Assembly: GCF_014635065.1 (NCBI RefSeq)
Contig: NZ_BMCG01000002.1
Location: 62,001 to 126,000 of the forward strand
DNA length: 64,000 nucleotides
Direction: 5' to 3'
Source of the DNA: Oxalicibacterium flavum
Lineage (GTDB): Bacteria > Pseudomonadota > Gammaproteobacteria > Burkholderiales > Burkholderiaceae_D
The notes below the pieces were generated by a model that had not been told where the DNA came from, made no database searches, and was given only the letters and a program-made list of their open reading frames with translations. Below are positions 18,967 to 28,445 of the stretch, piece after piece. Within the stretch, counting starts at the first letter, position 1, and every line of letters starts with the position of its first letter. Position numbers and translations under genes: made by a program.

Positions 18967-19602
18967 CTAACCGTTTTTGCCGGGCCAGGCGCGCATGGCC
19001 GCGTTGGCGATCGCCAGCAGGCGGTCGCGGTTGCCGCCGGTGTCGCGCGCCTGCATCGACATGCCCTGCAGCACGGTGCTGTAGAAGCCGGCCAGCACGC
19101 AAGGATTGGTGTCGGCCGGCAGTTCGCCGTCGGTCACGGCCTGTTCGAAGCGGTGGCGGATGATGGATTCCACGTCGTCGCGCCGCTCGCTGACCGCATC
19201 CTGCACATGCGAGGCGGAGGCCGAGCAGTTGACGGCGGAGGAGGCGACCAGGCACCCCGGCGGATGGCTGGGGCAGGTCATCTCGACGGCGCTGCTTTGC
19301 AGCAGGCGCTCGATGGCGTCGCGCGCGGTCGGTGCTTCGTGCAGCAGGCACTGCAGGCTGTCGCAGCGCTCGGACGAGTAGCGCTCGACGGCTTCCAGGT
19401 AAAGCTTTTCCTTGTCGCCGAAGGCCGCGTACAGGCTGGGCGGCGTGATGCCCATCGCCGAAGTCAGTTCCTGCAGCGAGGCGGCCTCGTAGCCGTAACG
19501 CCAAAAGACCAGCATCGCGCGTTCAAGCGCCGCTTCGCGATCGAAGGAAAGCGGGCGGCCCGACTTCTTGCGTGGTTTTTTGGATACGTCTTCCATTTTC
19601 AT
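18967..19602 (-). CDS. TetR/AcrR family repressor of the adjacent RND operon
   Basis: A 211-residue TetR-type regulator. The N-terminal helix-turn-helix is clear (LQELTSAMGITPPSLYAAFG at about 43-62, then DKEKLYLEAVERY); the C-terminal ligand domain resembles regulators with a TetR_C_AefR-like or C-terminal 'CLV' pattern (PPGCLVASSAVNCS, with two cysteines). It is transcribed away from the efflux operon, and a 30-bp near-ideal palindrome lies 55 bases from its start, so autoregulation and repression of the efflux genes are likely. Inducer unknown. Confidence 0.93.
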   Translation of the reverse strand: MKMEDVSKKPRKKSGRPLSFDREAALERAMLVFWRYGYEAASLQELTSAMGITPPSLYAAFGDKEKLYLEAVERYSSERCDSLQCLLHEAPTARDAIERLLQSSAVEMTCPSHPPGCLVASSAVNCSASASHVQDAVSERRDDVESIIRHRFEQAVTDGELPADTNPCVLAGFYSTVLQGMSMQARDTGGNRDRLLAIANAAMRAWPGKNG

Positions 19603-19622
19603 AGCGATCGTTATTAAAACCC

Positions 19623-19651
19623 TTGACAGCTTAAAACAAGCTGACTAAAGT
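19623..19651 (+). promoter_or_regulatory. Sigma-70 promoter of the RND efflux operon
   Basis: TTGACA (19623-19628), 17-base spacer, TAAAGT (19646-19651). The TetR palindrome begins 7 bases downstream, over the expected start site, so the repressor would block this promoter. Confidence 0.65.
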
Positions 19652-19657
19652 CTCAAC

Positions 19658-19687
19658 TATATTTCGTAGTGATCGATACGAAATATA
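19658..19687. promoter_or_regulatory. TetR operator, perfect 11-bp inverted repeat
   Basis: Left arm TATATTTCGTA (19658-19668), 8-base centre, right arm TACGAAATATA (19677-19687). All 11 pairs match. Position between the divergent TetR gene and the RND operon, just after a promoter, supports the operator call. Confidence 0.8.
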
Positions 19688-19713
19688 AAAAGTGTAACTG
19701 GCGAAACATTCAC

Positions 19714-19733
19714 GGAGCGGCGGCAACCGCTCC
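19714..19733 (+). other. Hairpin in the RND operon leader
   Basis: GGAGCGG/CCGCTCC arms around a 6-base loop, no T-run. It sits near the 5' end of an approximately 575-base untranslated or weakly coding leader before the membrane fusion protein gene. Confidence 0.4.
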
Positions 19734-19869
19734 GGGCAGAAGGGCAAGGACAGGCGGCAGAGTTTTCCGCACGCATGTCCCGTTCGCCGCATCCACCTGC
19801 ATTTCATCTCATGGAGGGTGGTTTTCCCGTTCCGCTTCGGGACGGAAAGGCCACCGGGAGCTGCGTCAA

Positions 19870-20052
19870 ATGAAAAAGAGAATATACCAAGTTACGGCAC
19901 TTGCTGCCGGTTCCATTGCGCTTTCCGCCGCGGTCCACAGCGGACCCTTGCAGGAAACGCTGTGCGACAGCGCCATGGCGGGCGGTGCTGTATGGGCGAG
20001 CGCCACCGCTTCGCTCGGCGACCTCGGCCGCATGCTGGCGCCGGATTCCTGA
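19870..20052 (+). CDS. Possible 60-residue secreted hypothetical protein in the efflux leader
   Basis: A short reading frame starting MKKRIYQVTALAAGSIALSA, which looks like a signal peptide (basic start, hydrophobic 8-21), followed by about 38 residues with one Cys and no known motif. A GGGAG lies 10 bases before the ATG. It is the only credible frame in the 545 bases between the TetR operator and the membrane fusion gene. It could be a leader peptide or small exported accessory of the efflux system, or a chance frame. I do not recognise it. Confidence 0.35.
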   Translation: MKKRIYQVTALAAGSIALSAAVHSGPLQETLCDSAMAGGAVWASATASLGDLGRMLAPDS

Positions 20053-20232
20053 ACCGCGCCGATGTGCGCACACTTTCTGGAACACAGCCATGAACCGATG
20101 TCGTCGCCCCGCGCCAGACCGGCGCTGATCTAGTCCCCCGAACCGAATTCCCGATGCGATGGATGCGCTTGCGCGTCCCGGGTATCGCTTTGTTTTTTTA
20201 GCCGTTTTTGAACAATTTTCGACAGGAAATCC

Positions 20233-21468
20233 ATGAAGAACCCTATTCAATCCCATACTGTGTCGCGACGTTTTTCGCGCAGCGCCATCGCGATTGCGGT
20301 CGGCGCACTCCTGATCGTCGGCGCCGCCGGCTATTCGCTGTCCGGCCACGCCGAAAAACCGGATGCCGCCAGCGCCGCGCCGCCGGCCACGCCGGTGACG
20401 GTGGCCGGCGTGCTCGAACGCTCGATCATCGAATGGGACGACTTTTCCGGCCGTGTCGAATCGGTCGAGCGCGTCGATATCCGGCCGCGCGTTTCGGGCA
20501 CCATCGAAGCCGTGCACTTCAAGGACGGGCAACTGGTGAAGAAGGGCGACAAGCTGTTCACCATCGACCAGCGGCCGTACAAGGCGGAACTGGCGCAGGC
20601 CGAAGCTACACGGGCCGGTGCCCAGGCGCGCGCCGCGCTGACGCGCACCGAACTCGAGCGCACGCGGCGCCTGATCGAGGACCGCGCAGTGGCGCGGCGT
20701 GAACTCGACGAGCGGGAGAACGCCTGGCATGAAGCCGAGGCCAACCTGAAGGCGGCCGAAGCCGCCGTCATCTCGGCACGCCTGAACCTGCAATACACGG
20801 AAATCACCGCGCCGGTCAGCGGCCGCGTCTCGCGTGCCGAGATCACGGTCGGCAACCTGGTCGCCACCGGCCCGACCGCGCCGACGCTGACCACCGTGGT
20901 GTCGGTGTCGCCGGTCTATGTCAACTTCGAGATCGACGAACCGACCTACATTCGCTACGCCAGCACCGGCGCGGTCGGCAATGCCAACGTGCAGCGCATC
21001 CCGGTCGCCATCGGCCTGACCAGTGAGACCGGTTATCCGCGCGAAGGCCACGTGCAATCCTTCGACAACCGGCTCGATACCGGCTCCGGCACGATCCGTG
21101 TGCGCGCAGTGTTCGACAATGCCGATGGCACGCTCACTCCAGGCATGTACGCGCGCGTGCGCACCGGCGACGCCAATGCCAAGAACGCCTTGCTGATCGA
21201 CGACCGCGCGGTCGGCACCGACCAGGACAAGAAATACGTGATGGTGGTCGGCAGCGACAACAAGGCCGTCTATCGTCAGATCACGCTGGGACCGATGGCG
21301 GATGGTCTGCGCGTGGTGCGCGGCGGTCTGAAGAAGGATGAGCGCATCGTGGTGAACGGTCTGCAGCGCATACGCCCGAATGATGCCGTGACACCCGAAG
21401 TGGTGGCTATGGATGCACGCGTGGCGGGGCTGAACAAGGCGGCCGGGCAGATGGCTTCGGCGCAGTAA
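20233..21468 (+). CDS. RND efflux periplasmic adaptor (MexE/AcrA type)
   Basis: A 411-residue membrane fusion protein. An N-terminal membrane anchor/signal (about 17-36), lipoyl halves (VDIRPRVSGTIEAVHFKDGQ near 78-97 and LQYTEITAPVSGRVSRAEIT near 188-207), a coiled-coil hairpin between them (about 115-180), then beta-barrel and proximal domains to GLQRIRPND. It bridges the inner-membrane pump and the outer-membrane channel. No lipobox Cys is present, so it is held by its N-terminal segment, if at all. First clear gene of the TetR-controlled operon. Confidence 0.96.
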   Translation: MKNPIQSHTVSRRFSRSAIAIAVGALLIVGAAGYSLSGHAEKPDAASAAPPATPVTVAGVLERSIIEWDDFSGRVESVERVDIRPRVSGTIEAVHFKDGQLVKKGDKLFTIDQRPYKAELAQAEATRAGAQARAALTRTELERTRRLIEDRAVARRELDERENAWHEAEANLKAAEAAVISARLNLQYTEITAPVSGRVSRAEITVGNLVATGPTAPTLTTVVSVSPVYVNFEIDEPTYIRYASTGAVGNANVQRIPVAIGLTSETGYPREGHVQSFDNRLDTGSGTIRVRAVFDNADGTLTPGMYARVRTGDANAKNALLIDDRAVGTDQDKKYVMVVGSDNKAVYRQITLGPMADGLRVVRGGLKKDERIVVNGLQRIRPNDAVTPEVVAMDARVAGLNKAAGQMASAQ

Positions 21469-21507
21469 GCGCGGCCGTGCTTGCATATTTAAACAAGAAG
21501 AATCCTC

Positions 21508-24500
21508 ATGAATATTTCCCGCTTTTTCATCGACCGGCCGATCTTCGCCGGTGTGCTGTCGGCCATCATTCTGATGGGCGGCCTGATCGCGATGCTGAAC
21601 CTGCCGATTTCCGAATATCCGGAAGTCGTGCCGCCTTCGGTCGTGGTCAAGGCTAACTTCCCCGGCGCCAACCCGCAGACCATCGCCGAAACCGTCGCCA
21701 CGCCGATCGAGGAACAGATCAACGGCGTCGAAGGCATGCTCTACATGTCGTCGCAGGCTACCTCGGATGGCCTGATGACGCTGACCGTCACCTTCAAGCT
21801 CGGCACGCCGCCCGATCTGGCGCAGCAACTGGTGCAGAACCGCGTCAACCAGGCGCTGCCGCGCCTGCCCGACGTGGTGCAGCGGCTTGGCGTGACCACG
21901 GTCAAGAGTTCGCCCGACATGACGATGGTGGTCCACCTCGTCTCGCCGAACGACCGCTACGACATGACCTACTTGCGCAATTACGCCGTGCTGAACGTCA
22001 AGGACAACATCGCGCGCCTGCCGGGCGTGGGGTCGGTGCAATTGTTCGGCGCGGGCGATTATTCGATGCGCGTCTGGCTCGATCCGCGCAAGGTGGCTGA
22101 ACGCGGTCTGGCGGCCAATGATGTGGTGGAGGCGATCCGCGAACAGAACGTCAACGTGGCAGCCGGCGTGATCGGTGCATCGCCGTCGGTGCCCGGCGTC
22201 GATTACCAGATGTCGGTCAATGCGCAGGGCCGCCTCAAGACCGAGGACGACTTCCGCGACATCGTGATCCGTACTTCGCCGGACGGCGTGGTCACGCGTC
22301 TGCGCGACGTGGCACGGGTCGAACTTGGCGCCAGCGAATATGCCTTGCGTTCGCTGCTCGACAACAAGCCGGCGGTGGCGATGCCTATCTTCCAGTCGCC
22401 GGGATCCAACGCGCTGGAAATTTCCGACAACGTGCGCAAGCTGATGGCGGAACTCAAGAAGGACATGCCGGAAGGCGTCGATTACAGCATCGTCTACGAT
22501 CCGACCCAGTTCGTGCGCGCCTCGATCAATGCCGTCGTGCATACGCTGCTGGAAGCCATCCTGCTGGTCGTGATCGTGGTGATCGTGTTCCTGCAGACCT
22601 GGCGCGCGTCCATCATTCCGCTGCTGGCGGTGCCGGTCTCGGTGATCGGCACCTTCGCGGTGATGCTGGGCTTCGGTTTTTCGATCAACGCCTTGAGCCT
22701 GTTCGGGCTGGTGCTGGCGATCGGCATCGTGGTCGACGATGCGATCGTGGTGGTGGAGAACGTCGAGCGCAACATCGAAGAAGGCTTGACGGCACGCGAG
22801 GCGACCTACAAGGCCATGCGCGAAGTGTCGGGTCCGATCGTCGCGATTGCGCTGACGCTGTGCGCGGTGTTCGTGCCGCTGGCTTTCGTCAGCGGCCTGA
22901 CCGGGCAGTTCTTCAAGCAGTTTGCGCTGACGATCGCGATATCCACCGTGATCTCGGCCATCAACTCGCTGACGCTGTCGCCGGCCTTGTCGGCTCTGCT
23001 GCTCAAGGGCCACGGCGCACCGAAGGACAGGTTCCAGTTGCTGATCGATAGGTTGTTCGGCTGGTTCTTCGTGCGCTTCAACAAGGTCTTCCATCGCGGT
23101 TCTGGCAATTACGGCAACGGCGTGCAGGGCATCCTCAAGCGCAAGTCGATGTCGCTGGTGGTCTATGCGGTGCTGATCGGCGCAACCATGCTGCTGTTCA
23201 ACAAGGTGCCGGCCGGCTTCATCCCGGGACAGGACAAGCAGTATCTGGTGGGCTTTGCGCAGCTGCCTGATGCGGCATCGCTGGACCGTACCGAAGACGT
23301 GATCCGCCAGATGTCGGAGATCGCGATGAAGACGCCGGGCGTGGAATCGGCGGTGGCTTTCCCAGGCCTGTCGATCAACGGCTTCGTCAACAGCCCCAAC
23401 TCGGGCATCGTGTTTACCACGCTCAAGCCGTTCAACGAACGCACCAGCGCAGACCTGAGCGGCGCGGCCATCGCGCAGAAGCTGAACCAGCAGTTCTCCG
23501 GCATCCAGGGTGCGTTCATTGCGATGTTCCCGCCGCCGCCGGTGCAGGGACTGGGCACGATCGGCGGCTTCAAGCTGCAGATCCAGGATCGCGCCGCACT
23601 CGGCAAGGAAGCGCTCAACGATGCGCTGAAGGCCTTCATGACCAAGGCATACCAGACGCCCGAACTGGCCGGCATGTTCTCGAGCTACCAGATCAGCGTG
23701 CCGCAGTTGTATGCGGACCTGGATCGCACACGTGCCCAGCAACTGGGGCTGTCGATTCCGGCGGTGTTCGACACGCTGCAGATCTATCTCGGCTCGTTGT
23801 ACGTGAATGACTTCAACAAGTTCGGCCGTACCTTCCAGGTGCGCGTGCAGGCCGATGCGCCGTTCCGCGCGCATGCCGAGGATATCGGGCTGCTGAAGGC
23901 GCGCAACAAGAATGGTGAGATGGTGCCGCTGTCGTCGGTGTTGAAGATGACGCAGAGCTATGGCCCCGACCAGTTCGTCCGTTACAACGGATTCCCGGCT
24001 GCCGATGTGAATGGCGGTCCTGCACCCGGCTACTCGACCGGGCAGGCGCAGGCGGCCATCGAACGCATCGCGGCCGAGACGCTGCCGCGCGGCATCAGCT
24101 TCGAATGGACCGAGATCACCTATCAGGACAAGATCGCCGGCGACACGCTGTTCATCATCCTGCCGCTGGCGATGCTGCTGGTGTTCTTCGTGCTGGCTGC
24201 GCAATACGAGAGCCTGACGCTGCCGCTGGCGGTGCTGCTGATCGTGCCGATGGGCCTGCTGTCTGCCATCTTTGGCGTCTGGCTGACCGGCGGCGACAAC
24301 AACATCTTCACGCAGATCAGTCTGATCGTGCTGGTGGGACTCGCATGCAAGAACGCGATCCTGATCGTCGAGTTCGCACGCGAGCTCGAGCATCACGGGC
24401 GCGGCACGTATGAAGCGGCGATCGAGGCGGCCCGTCTGCGGCTGCGTCCGATCCTGATGACCTCGATCGCCTTCATCGCCGGCGTGGTACCGCTGATCCT

Positions 24501-24723
24501 GTCGTCGGGCGCCGGCGCAGAGATGCGGCATGCGATGGGCGTGGCGGTGTTCTCCGGCATGATCGGCGTGACCGCCTTCGGCCTGTTCCTGACGCCGATC
24601 TTCTACGTGCTGCTGCGCACGCTGGAGAAAAAATTCACACCGAAGCACGAGCCGGAAGAAGTCGCCTATGGCGCGCATCCGGCGCCGCTGGCGGTGGAAG
24701 CACCACATCATTACGAGGGTTGA
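21508..24723 (+). CDS. RND multidrug efflux pump, inner-membrane transporter (MexF/AcrB, HAE-1)
   Basis: A 1071-residue proton-driven antiporter. It begins MNISRFFIDRPIFAGVLSAI as HAE-1 members do and has 12 membrane segments with two large periplasmic loops. Asp410-Asp411 of GIVVDDAIVVVENVER are the proton-relay aspartates of TM4. The second-half motif FVLAAQYESLTLPLAVLL and the TM10 Lys (ACKNAILIVEFA) are intact. Sequence style is closest to MexF/BpeF, which export chloramphenicol, quinolones and trimethoprim; the actual substrates cannot be read here. It lies 39 bases after the adaptor gene and 1 base before the channel gene. Confidence 0.97.
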   Translation: MNISRFFIDRPIFAGVLSAIILMGGLIAMLNLPISEYPEVVPPSVVVKANFPGANPQTIAETVATPIEEQINGVEGMLYMSSQATSDGLMTLTVTFKLGTPPDLAQQLVQNRVNQALPRLPDVVQRLGVTTVKSSPDMTMVVHLVSPNDRYDMTYLRNYAVLNVKDNIARLPGVGSVQLFGAGDYSMRVWLDPRKVAERGLAANDVVEAIREQNVNVAAGVIGASPSVPGVDYQMSVNAQGRLKTEDDFRDIVIRTSPDGVVTRLRDVARVELGASEYALRSLLDNKPAVAMPIFQSPGSNALEISDNVRKLMAELKKDMPEGVDYSIVYDPTQFVRASINAVVHTLLEAILLVVIVVIVFLQTWRASIIPLLAVPVSVIGTFAVMLGFGFSINALSLFGLVLAIGIVVDDAIVVVENVERNIEEGLTAREATYKAMREVSGPIVAIALTLCAVFVPLAFVSGLTGQFFKQFALTIAISTVISAINSLTLSPALSALLLKGHGAPKDRFQLLIDRLFGWFFVRFNKVFHRGSGNYGNGVQGILKRKSMSLVVYAVLIGATMLLFNKVPAGFIPGQDKQYLVGFAQLPDAASLDRTEDVIRQMSEIAMKTPGVESAVAFPGLSINGFVNSPNSGIVFTTLKPFNERTSADLSGAAIAQKLNQQFSGIQGAFIAMFPPPPVQGLGTIGGFKLQIQDRAALGKEALNDALKAFMTKAYQTPELAGMFSSYQISVPQLYADLDRTRAQQLGLSIPAVFDTLQIYLGSLYVNDFNKFGRTFQVRVQADAPFRAHAEDIGLLKARNKNGEMVPLSSVLKMTQSYGPDQFVRYNGFPAADVNGGPAPGYSTGQAQAAIERIAAETLPRGISFEWTEITYQDKIAGDTLFIILPLAMLLVFFVLAAQYESLTLPLAVLLIVPMGLLSAIFGVWLTGGDNNIFTQISLIVLVGLACKNAILIVEFARELEHHGRGTYEAAIEAARLRLRPILMTSIAFIAGVVPLILSSGAGAEMRHAMGVAVFSGMIGVTAFGLFLTPIFYVLLRTLEKKFTPKHEPEEVAYGAHPAPLAVEAPHHYEG

Positions 24724-24724
24724 G

Positions 24725-26188
24725 ATGAAAAAAACGATATGGACATTGAGCGCGCTGGCCGCCGCATTGGTACTGGCCGGCTGCTCGACGGCGCGGCCGC
24801 CGGCCGAGGTGCACCTCGAACTGCCGAACCAGTACCGCGAGCAGGCGAATCTGGACGGCGCGTGGAAACTTGCTGCGCCGGCCGATGACAAGGATCGCGG
24901 CGCATGGTGGACCGTCTATGGCAACGAGGAGCTGAACCGGCTCGTCGTCGCTGCCACCGAATCCAACCAGAACCTCGCCATTGCGCTGGCGCGCGTCAAG
25001 GATGCGCGTGCGGCGGCCGGCGTGGTGGATGCCGACCGCGGCGTGCAGGCCGACGTCGGCTTCGGCCCGACGCGCAGCGGCAATGCGCAGGGCGCATCGA
25101 CCACCTATCGCGCGCCGCTGTCGTTCTCGTACGAGGTCGATCTGTTCGGCCGTCTGTCGGACGCCAGCCGCGCCGCGCAACTCGACGCGCAAGGGCAGGA
25201 GGCCGCCTACCGCTCGGTGCTGCTGGCGCTGCAGTCGGACGTCGCGCAGCTGTATTTCACGATCCGCTCGCTGGATTCGGAAATCGACGTGCTGCGCAAG
25301 ACCATCGCGCTGCGGCAGGAAGCGCTGGACCTCGCGCAGCGGCGTTATGACGCCGGCGACACCAGCGAACTCGACGTGGCGCAGGCCAGGACCGAATGGG
25401 CGACCACCAGTGCCGAGCTCGAAGGCGTGACGCGCGAGCGTGCGCAGCGCGATCATGCGCTGGCCTTGCTGCTGGGCCGCGCGCCGGCCGAGTTCTCGCT
25501 GGCGGCGGCGCCGTTCAATGCGCCCATCGTCACGGTGCCGGCAGGTCTGCCGTCGGATCTGCTGGAACGCCGGCCCGACATCGCGCAGGCGCAGCGCCAG
25601 TTGGCGGCGGCCAGTGCGCGTATCGGCGCTGCCAAGGCGGCGTTCTTTCCGCGCCTGCTGCTGACGGGTTCGGCCGGTTATGAATCGGACGAGCTGCGTG
25701 ATCTTTTCAAGTGGTCGAGCCGCAGCTGGCTGCTGGGACCGCTGGTCGGCACCATGCTGAGCATGCCGATCCTCGACGGTGGCCGCAACCGTGCCAACCT
25801 CGCGCGTGCCGACGCCGGTTACGAGGCGACGGTCGCCAATTACCGCCAGCAGATCCTGGTCGGCTTCCAGGACGTCGAGGACAATCTGGCCGCCTTGCGC
25901 ACGCTGGACCGCCAGATGGTGTTCGAGGAACAGGCGATCAACTCGGCGCAACTGGCGGCGCGGCTCGCCGATTCGCGCTACCGCAACGGTTCGGCCAGCT
26001 ACTTCGAGGTCATCGACGCGCAACGTTCCAATCTGGCTTCGCAGCGCGCGCGCATCCGCAGCGCAGGACAACGCGCAGTGGCTTCGGTCGGCCTGATCCG
26101 TGCGCTCGGCGGCGGCTGGCAGACCGAACCGCACGGAGAGCTGCAGACAGGGCAGGCGACGCCGGTGGCCTTGGCACGAAATCCGTGA
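24725..26188 (+). CDS. RND efflux outer-membrane channel lipoprotein (OprN/NodT family)
   Basis: A 487-residue TolC-fold outer-membrane factor. The signal peptide ends in the lipobox LAGC with Cys at 19-20, then two OEP repeats (about 55-255 and 270-470) with typical RRPDIAQAQRQLAAASARIGAA-like start of the second repeat (ERRPDIAQAQRQ). It completes the tripartite pump. ATG follows the pump stop by one base. A strong terminator ends the operon at 26206-26237. Confidence 0.96.
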   Translation: MKKTIWTLSALAAALVLAGCSTARPPAEVHLELPNQYREQANLDGAWKLAAPADDKDRGAWWTVYGNEELNRLVVAATESNQNLAIALARVKDARAAAGVVDADRGVQADVGFGPTRSGNAQGASTTYRAPLSFSYEVDLFGRLSDASRAAQLDAQGQEAAYRSVLLALQSDVAQLYFTIRSLDSEIDVLRKTIALRQEALDLAQRRYDAGDTSELDVAQARTEWATTSAELEGVTRERAQRDHALALLLGRAPAEFSLAAAPFNAPIVTVPAGLPSDLLERRPDIAQAQRQLAAASARIGAAKAAFFPRLLLTGSAGYESDELRDLFKWSSRSWLLGPLVGTMLSMPILDGGRNRANLARADAGYEATVANYRQQILVGFQDVEDNLAALRTLDRQMVFEEQAINSAQLAARLADSRYRNGSASYFEVIDAQRSNLASQRARIRSAGQRAVASVGLIRALGGGWQTEPHGELQTGQATPVALARNP

Positions 26189-26205
26189 ACGTGAAATAAT
26201 CACGT

Positions 26206-26237
26206 GCCGGCAAGGACTTGGTCTTTGCCGGCTTTTT
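26206..26237 (+). terminator. Terminator of the RND operon
   Basis: GCCGGCAA/TTGCCGGC arms with an 11-base loop followed by TTTTT, beginning 18 bases after the channel gene stop. Confidence 0.85.
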
Positions 26238-26283
26238 CTTTTTGCGCGGCCGGTCCGTGCTTCCGTTTTTTTCCTTTGCTTCA

Positions 26284-27468
26284 ATGAACAACCATTTCTT
26301 CAAGAACGCGCTGGTGCTCGGCCTCTTGTCGGCCATCGGCCCGTTCGCCATCGACATGTACCTGCCGGCGCTGCCCTCGATCGGGCAAAGCCTGAATGCG
26401 CCAATGAACGCGGTGCAGGCGAGCCTGATGGCATTCTTCATTTCGCTCGGCATCGGGCAACTGCTGTACGGCCCGATTTCCGACATGGTCGGCCGCAAGC
26501 CGCCGCTGTACTTCGGCCTCGGGCTGTTCGCGTTGTGCAGCGTCGGCTGCGCGCTCGCGCCCGACATCGAAACGCTGATCGTGCTGCGCTTTCTGCAGGG
26601 CCTGGGCGCGAGCGCCGGCATGGTGATTCCGCGCGCCGTGGTGCGCGACCTGCATACGGGCAACGACGCGGCCAAGCTGATGGCGCTGCTGATGCTGGTG
26701 TTCAGCGTGTCGCCGATCCTGGCGCCGCTGGCCGGCAGCTTCCTGATCGAATGGGCGGGCTGGCGCAGCGTGTTCTGGTCGGTGACGGTGGCGGCCGTGA
26801 TGGCGCTGGTGCTGCTGGCGACCGGGCAGAAGGAAACGCGTCCGGCCAGCGAGCGCGCCGGCAGCAGCGTGCGCGGGGCCTTGCAGGCCTACTGGCTGCT
26901 GCTGCGCGACTGGCATTTCCTGGGGCTGGTGTTCATCGGTGCCTTCGGCATTTCGAGCTTCTTCGCCTATCTCGCCAATTCCTCGTTCGTGCTGATCGAC
27001 CATTACGGCCTGACGCCACGCCAATACAGCATTGCCTTCGCGGCGAACGCGGCGGCCTTCATCGGCGTGTCGCAACTGACCGGCAACCTGACGCGCCGTT
27101 TCGGCCTCGGGCCGCTGGTGAAATTCGCGGTACGCGGCTACGCGCTGTTCATGGTGGCGCTGCTGGTGCTGAACCTGTTTGGCATGGACAGGTTGGATGT
27201 GATGCTGGGGATGCTGTTCGTCGGCTTCGGCTTCCTCGGCCTGGTGATTCCGACCACGGCGGTGCTTGCGCTCGAGGAACACGGAGCGATCGCCGGTACC
27301 GCATCGGCGCTGATGGGTACCTTGCAGTTCGTCACCGGCGCGGTGGTGATGGGTGTGGTCGGTCTGTTCGCCAATGGACTGGCCGGGCCGATGATCGCCG
27401 GCATCGCCGGCTGCGCCATCCTTGCCGCACTGGTGGCAAGGCTGACGCTGCCGCACGTTAAGGTGTAA
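26284..27468 (+). CDS. Bcr/CflA family drug-resistance MFS transporter
   Basis: A 394-residue 12-segment MFS exporter of the Bcr/CflA (DHA1) group. The signature loop YGPISDMVGRKPPLYFGL (about 60-77) and the motif C-like GLGASAGMVIPRAVVRD (about 105-121) are clear. Members export bicyclomycin, sulfonamides or chloramphenicol, or cysteine. The ATG at 26284 is chosen because the family begins about ten residues before TM1. The 3' end overlaps the convergent DUF3014 gene by 11 bases, and no terminator separates them. Confidence 0.93.
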   Translation: MNNHFFKNALVLGLLSAIGPFAIDMYLPALPSIGQSLNAPMNAVQASLMAFFISLGIGQLLYGPISDMVGRKPPLYFGLGLFALCSVGCALAPDIETLIVLRFLQGLGASAGMVIPRAVVRDLHTGNDAAKLMALLMLVFSVSPILAPLAGSFLIEWAGWRSVFWSVTVAAVMALVLLATGQKETRPASERAGSSVRGALQAYWLLLRDWHFLGLVFIGAFGISSFFAYLANSSFVLIDHYGLTPRQYSIAFAANAAAFIGVSQLTGNLTRRFGLGPLVKFAVRGYALFMVALLVLNLFGMDRLDVMLGMLFVGFGFLGLVIPTTAVLALEEHGAIAGTASALMGTLQFVTGAVVMGVVGLFANGLAGPMIAGIAGCAILAALVARLTLPHVKV

Positions 27469-28315
27469 CTGCGGGTGTAGTTGCAGGCGTGGCTGCAGGT
27501 GCCGGTTGACGGGTGATTGCCGCACGCAGTTCGCGCAGCTTCATCTTGACGATCTGCGCATTCTCGACGCCGATGCGCAGCATGATCTTCTGTCCGGCCG
27601 AACGTTTTTCGAGGTCGGGATCGGCGAACTGGTAGATTACCTTGTCCTGCATCAGGCGCGGCGCTTCCAGCGGTTCCGGCGTTGCCAGCAGATCGTCGAT
27701 CGTGACCACCAGGCGATCGTTGAAGTAGGCGTCCGGATAGCCGAGATCGGCATAGGCTTGCTGGAACAGCGGATAGTACCTGCGGTAAATGGTCACTGCC
27801 TTGTCGACCGGCACGTTCTGCACCAGCGTCATGTAGGGCGCATAACGTTCGGCGTTGGCGGGCGAGATGATGAGGTTGCCTTCGCCGCCGACGGTTTCCA
27901 TCCAGGTTCCGGCCGGCTGCAGCGGCCACAGTTTGGCTGACGCTTCACGGCGCGGCAGGTTATCGACGGTGGTGACGATGCGGCGAATGATTTCTTCCGG
28001 ATAAAACAGTTCGCTCCAGGCCTGCTTGCCGACCAGCGCCGATAGCGGTGGCGTGATCAGGCTGTCGCTGTCGCGCACGGCGGGCAGCGTTTCCTCGACA
28101 GGTGCCGGTTCTATCGGATGCTGAACCGGCTGCGGCGCATCCCAGGCGGGGGCTTCGGGTGCGGGTTCGGCTTGTTCCACCAGTGCCGGGGTTTCCGGCG
28201 CAGCGGCTTGTGGTGGCGGGGCCGGCGTGCGGTCTCGTTGCAGCCAGTAGTAATAGCCGGCCGCAAGTGCGGCGGCGACGGTGATGGCAATCAATATGCG
28301 GGTGACGGTCTTCAA
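27458..28315 (-). CDS. DUF3014 domain-containing membrane-anchored protein
   Basis: About 285 residues: one N-terminal membrane anchor (about 5-22), a Pro/Ala/Glu-rich linker (about 25-75), then the DUF3014 domain, recognised by IIRRIVTTVDNLPRREAS, YRRYYPLFQQAYADLGYP and YFNDRLVVTIDDLLATPEP-like patterns. The domain should sit in the periplasm; function unknown. I prefer a TTG start at 28315 because AGGAG lies 7 bases upstream; an ATG at 28345 would add 10 residues without a ribosome site. The gene overlaps the tail of the convergent Bcr/CflA gene. Confidence 0.85.
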   Translation of the reverse strand: MKTVTRILIAITVAAALAAGYYYWLQRDRTPAPPPQAAAPETPALVEQAEPAPEAPAWDAPQPVQHPIEPAPVEETLPAVRDSDSLITPPLSALVGKQAWSELFYPEEIIRRIVTTVDNLPRREASAKLWPLQPAGTWMETVGGEGNLIISPANAERYAPYMTLVQNVPVDKAVTIYRRYYPLFQQAYADLGYPDAYFNDRLVVTIDDLLATPEPLEAPRLMQDKVIYQFADPDLEKRSAGQKIMLRIGVENAQIVKMKLRELRAAITRQPAPAATPATTPAVTP

Positions 28316-28445
28316 TATGGACTCCTGGCTGATACGGCGTGGCAACGCCTGCGGATAAACAATCCGCCGATGGACAGGGTGAGGGAAGCAGTCAGTCTAC
28401 CGCATGCGAGGGTAGTCGGCTTTCAAGCGGCCGGCATGCGCCTTG

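Noticed and set aside
19804-24891. A 1695-residue minus-strand open frame
   Set aside because: Antisense to the RND adaptor and pump genes, with His/Arg/Gln-rich shadow composition and no recognisable domain.
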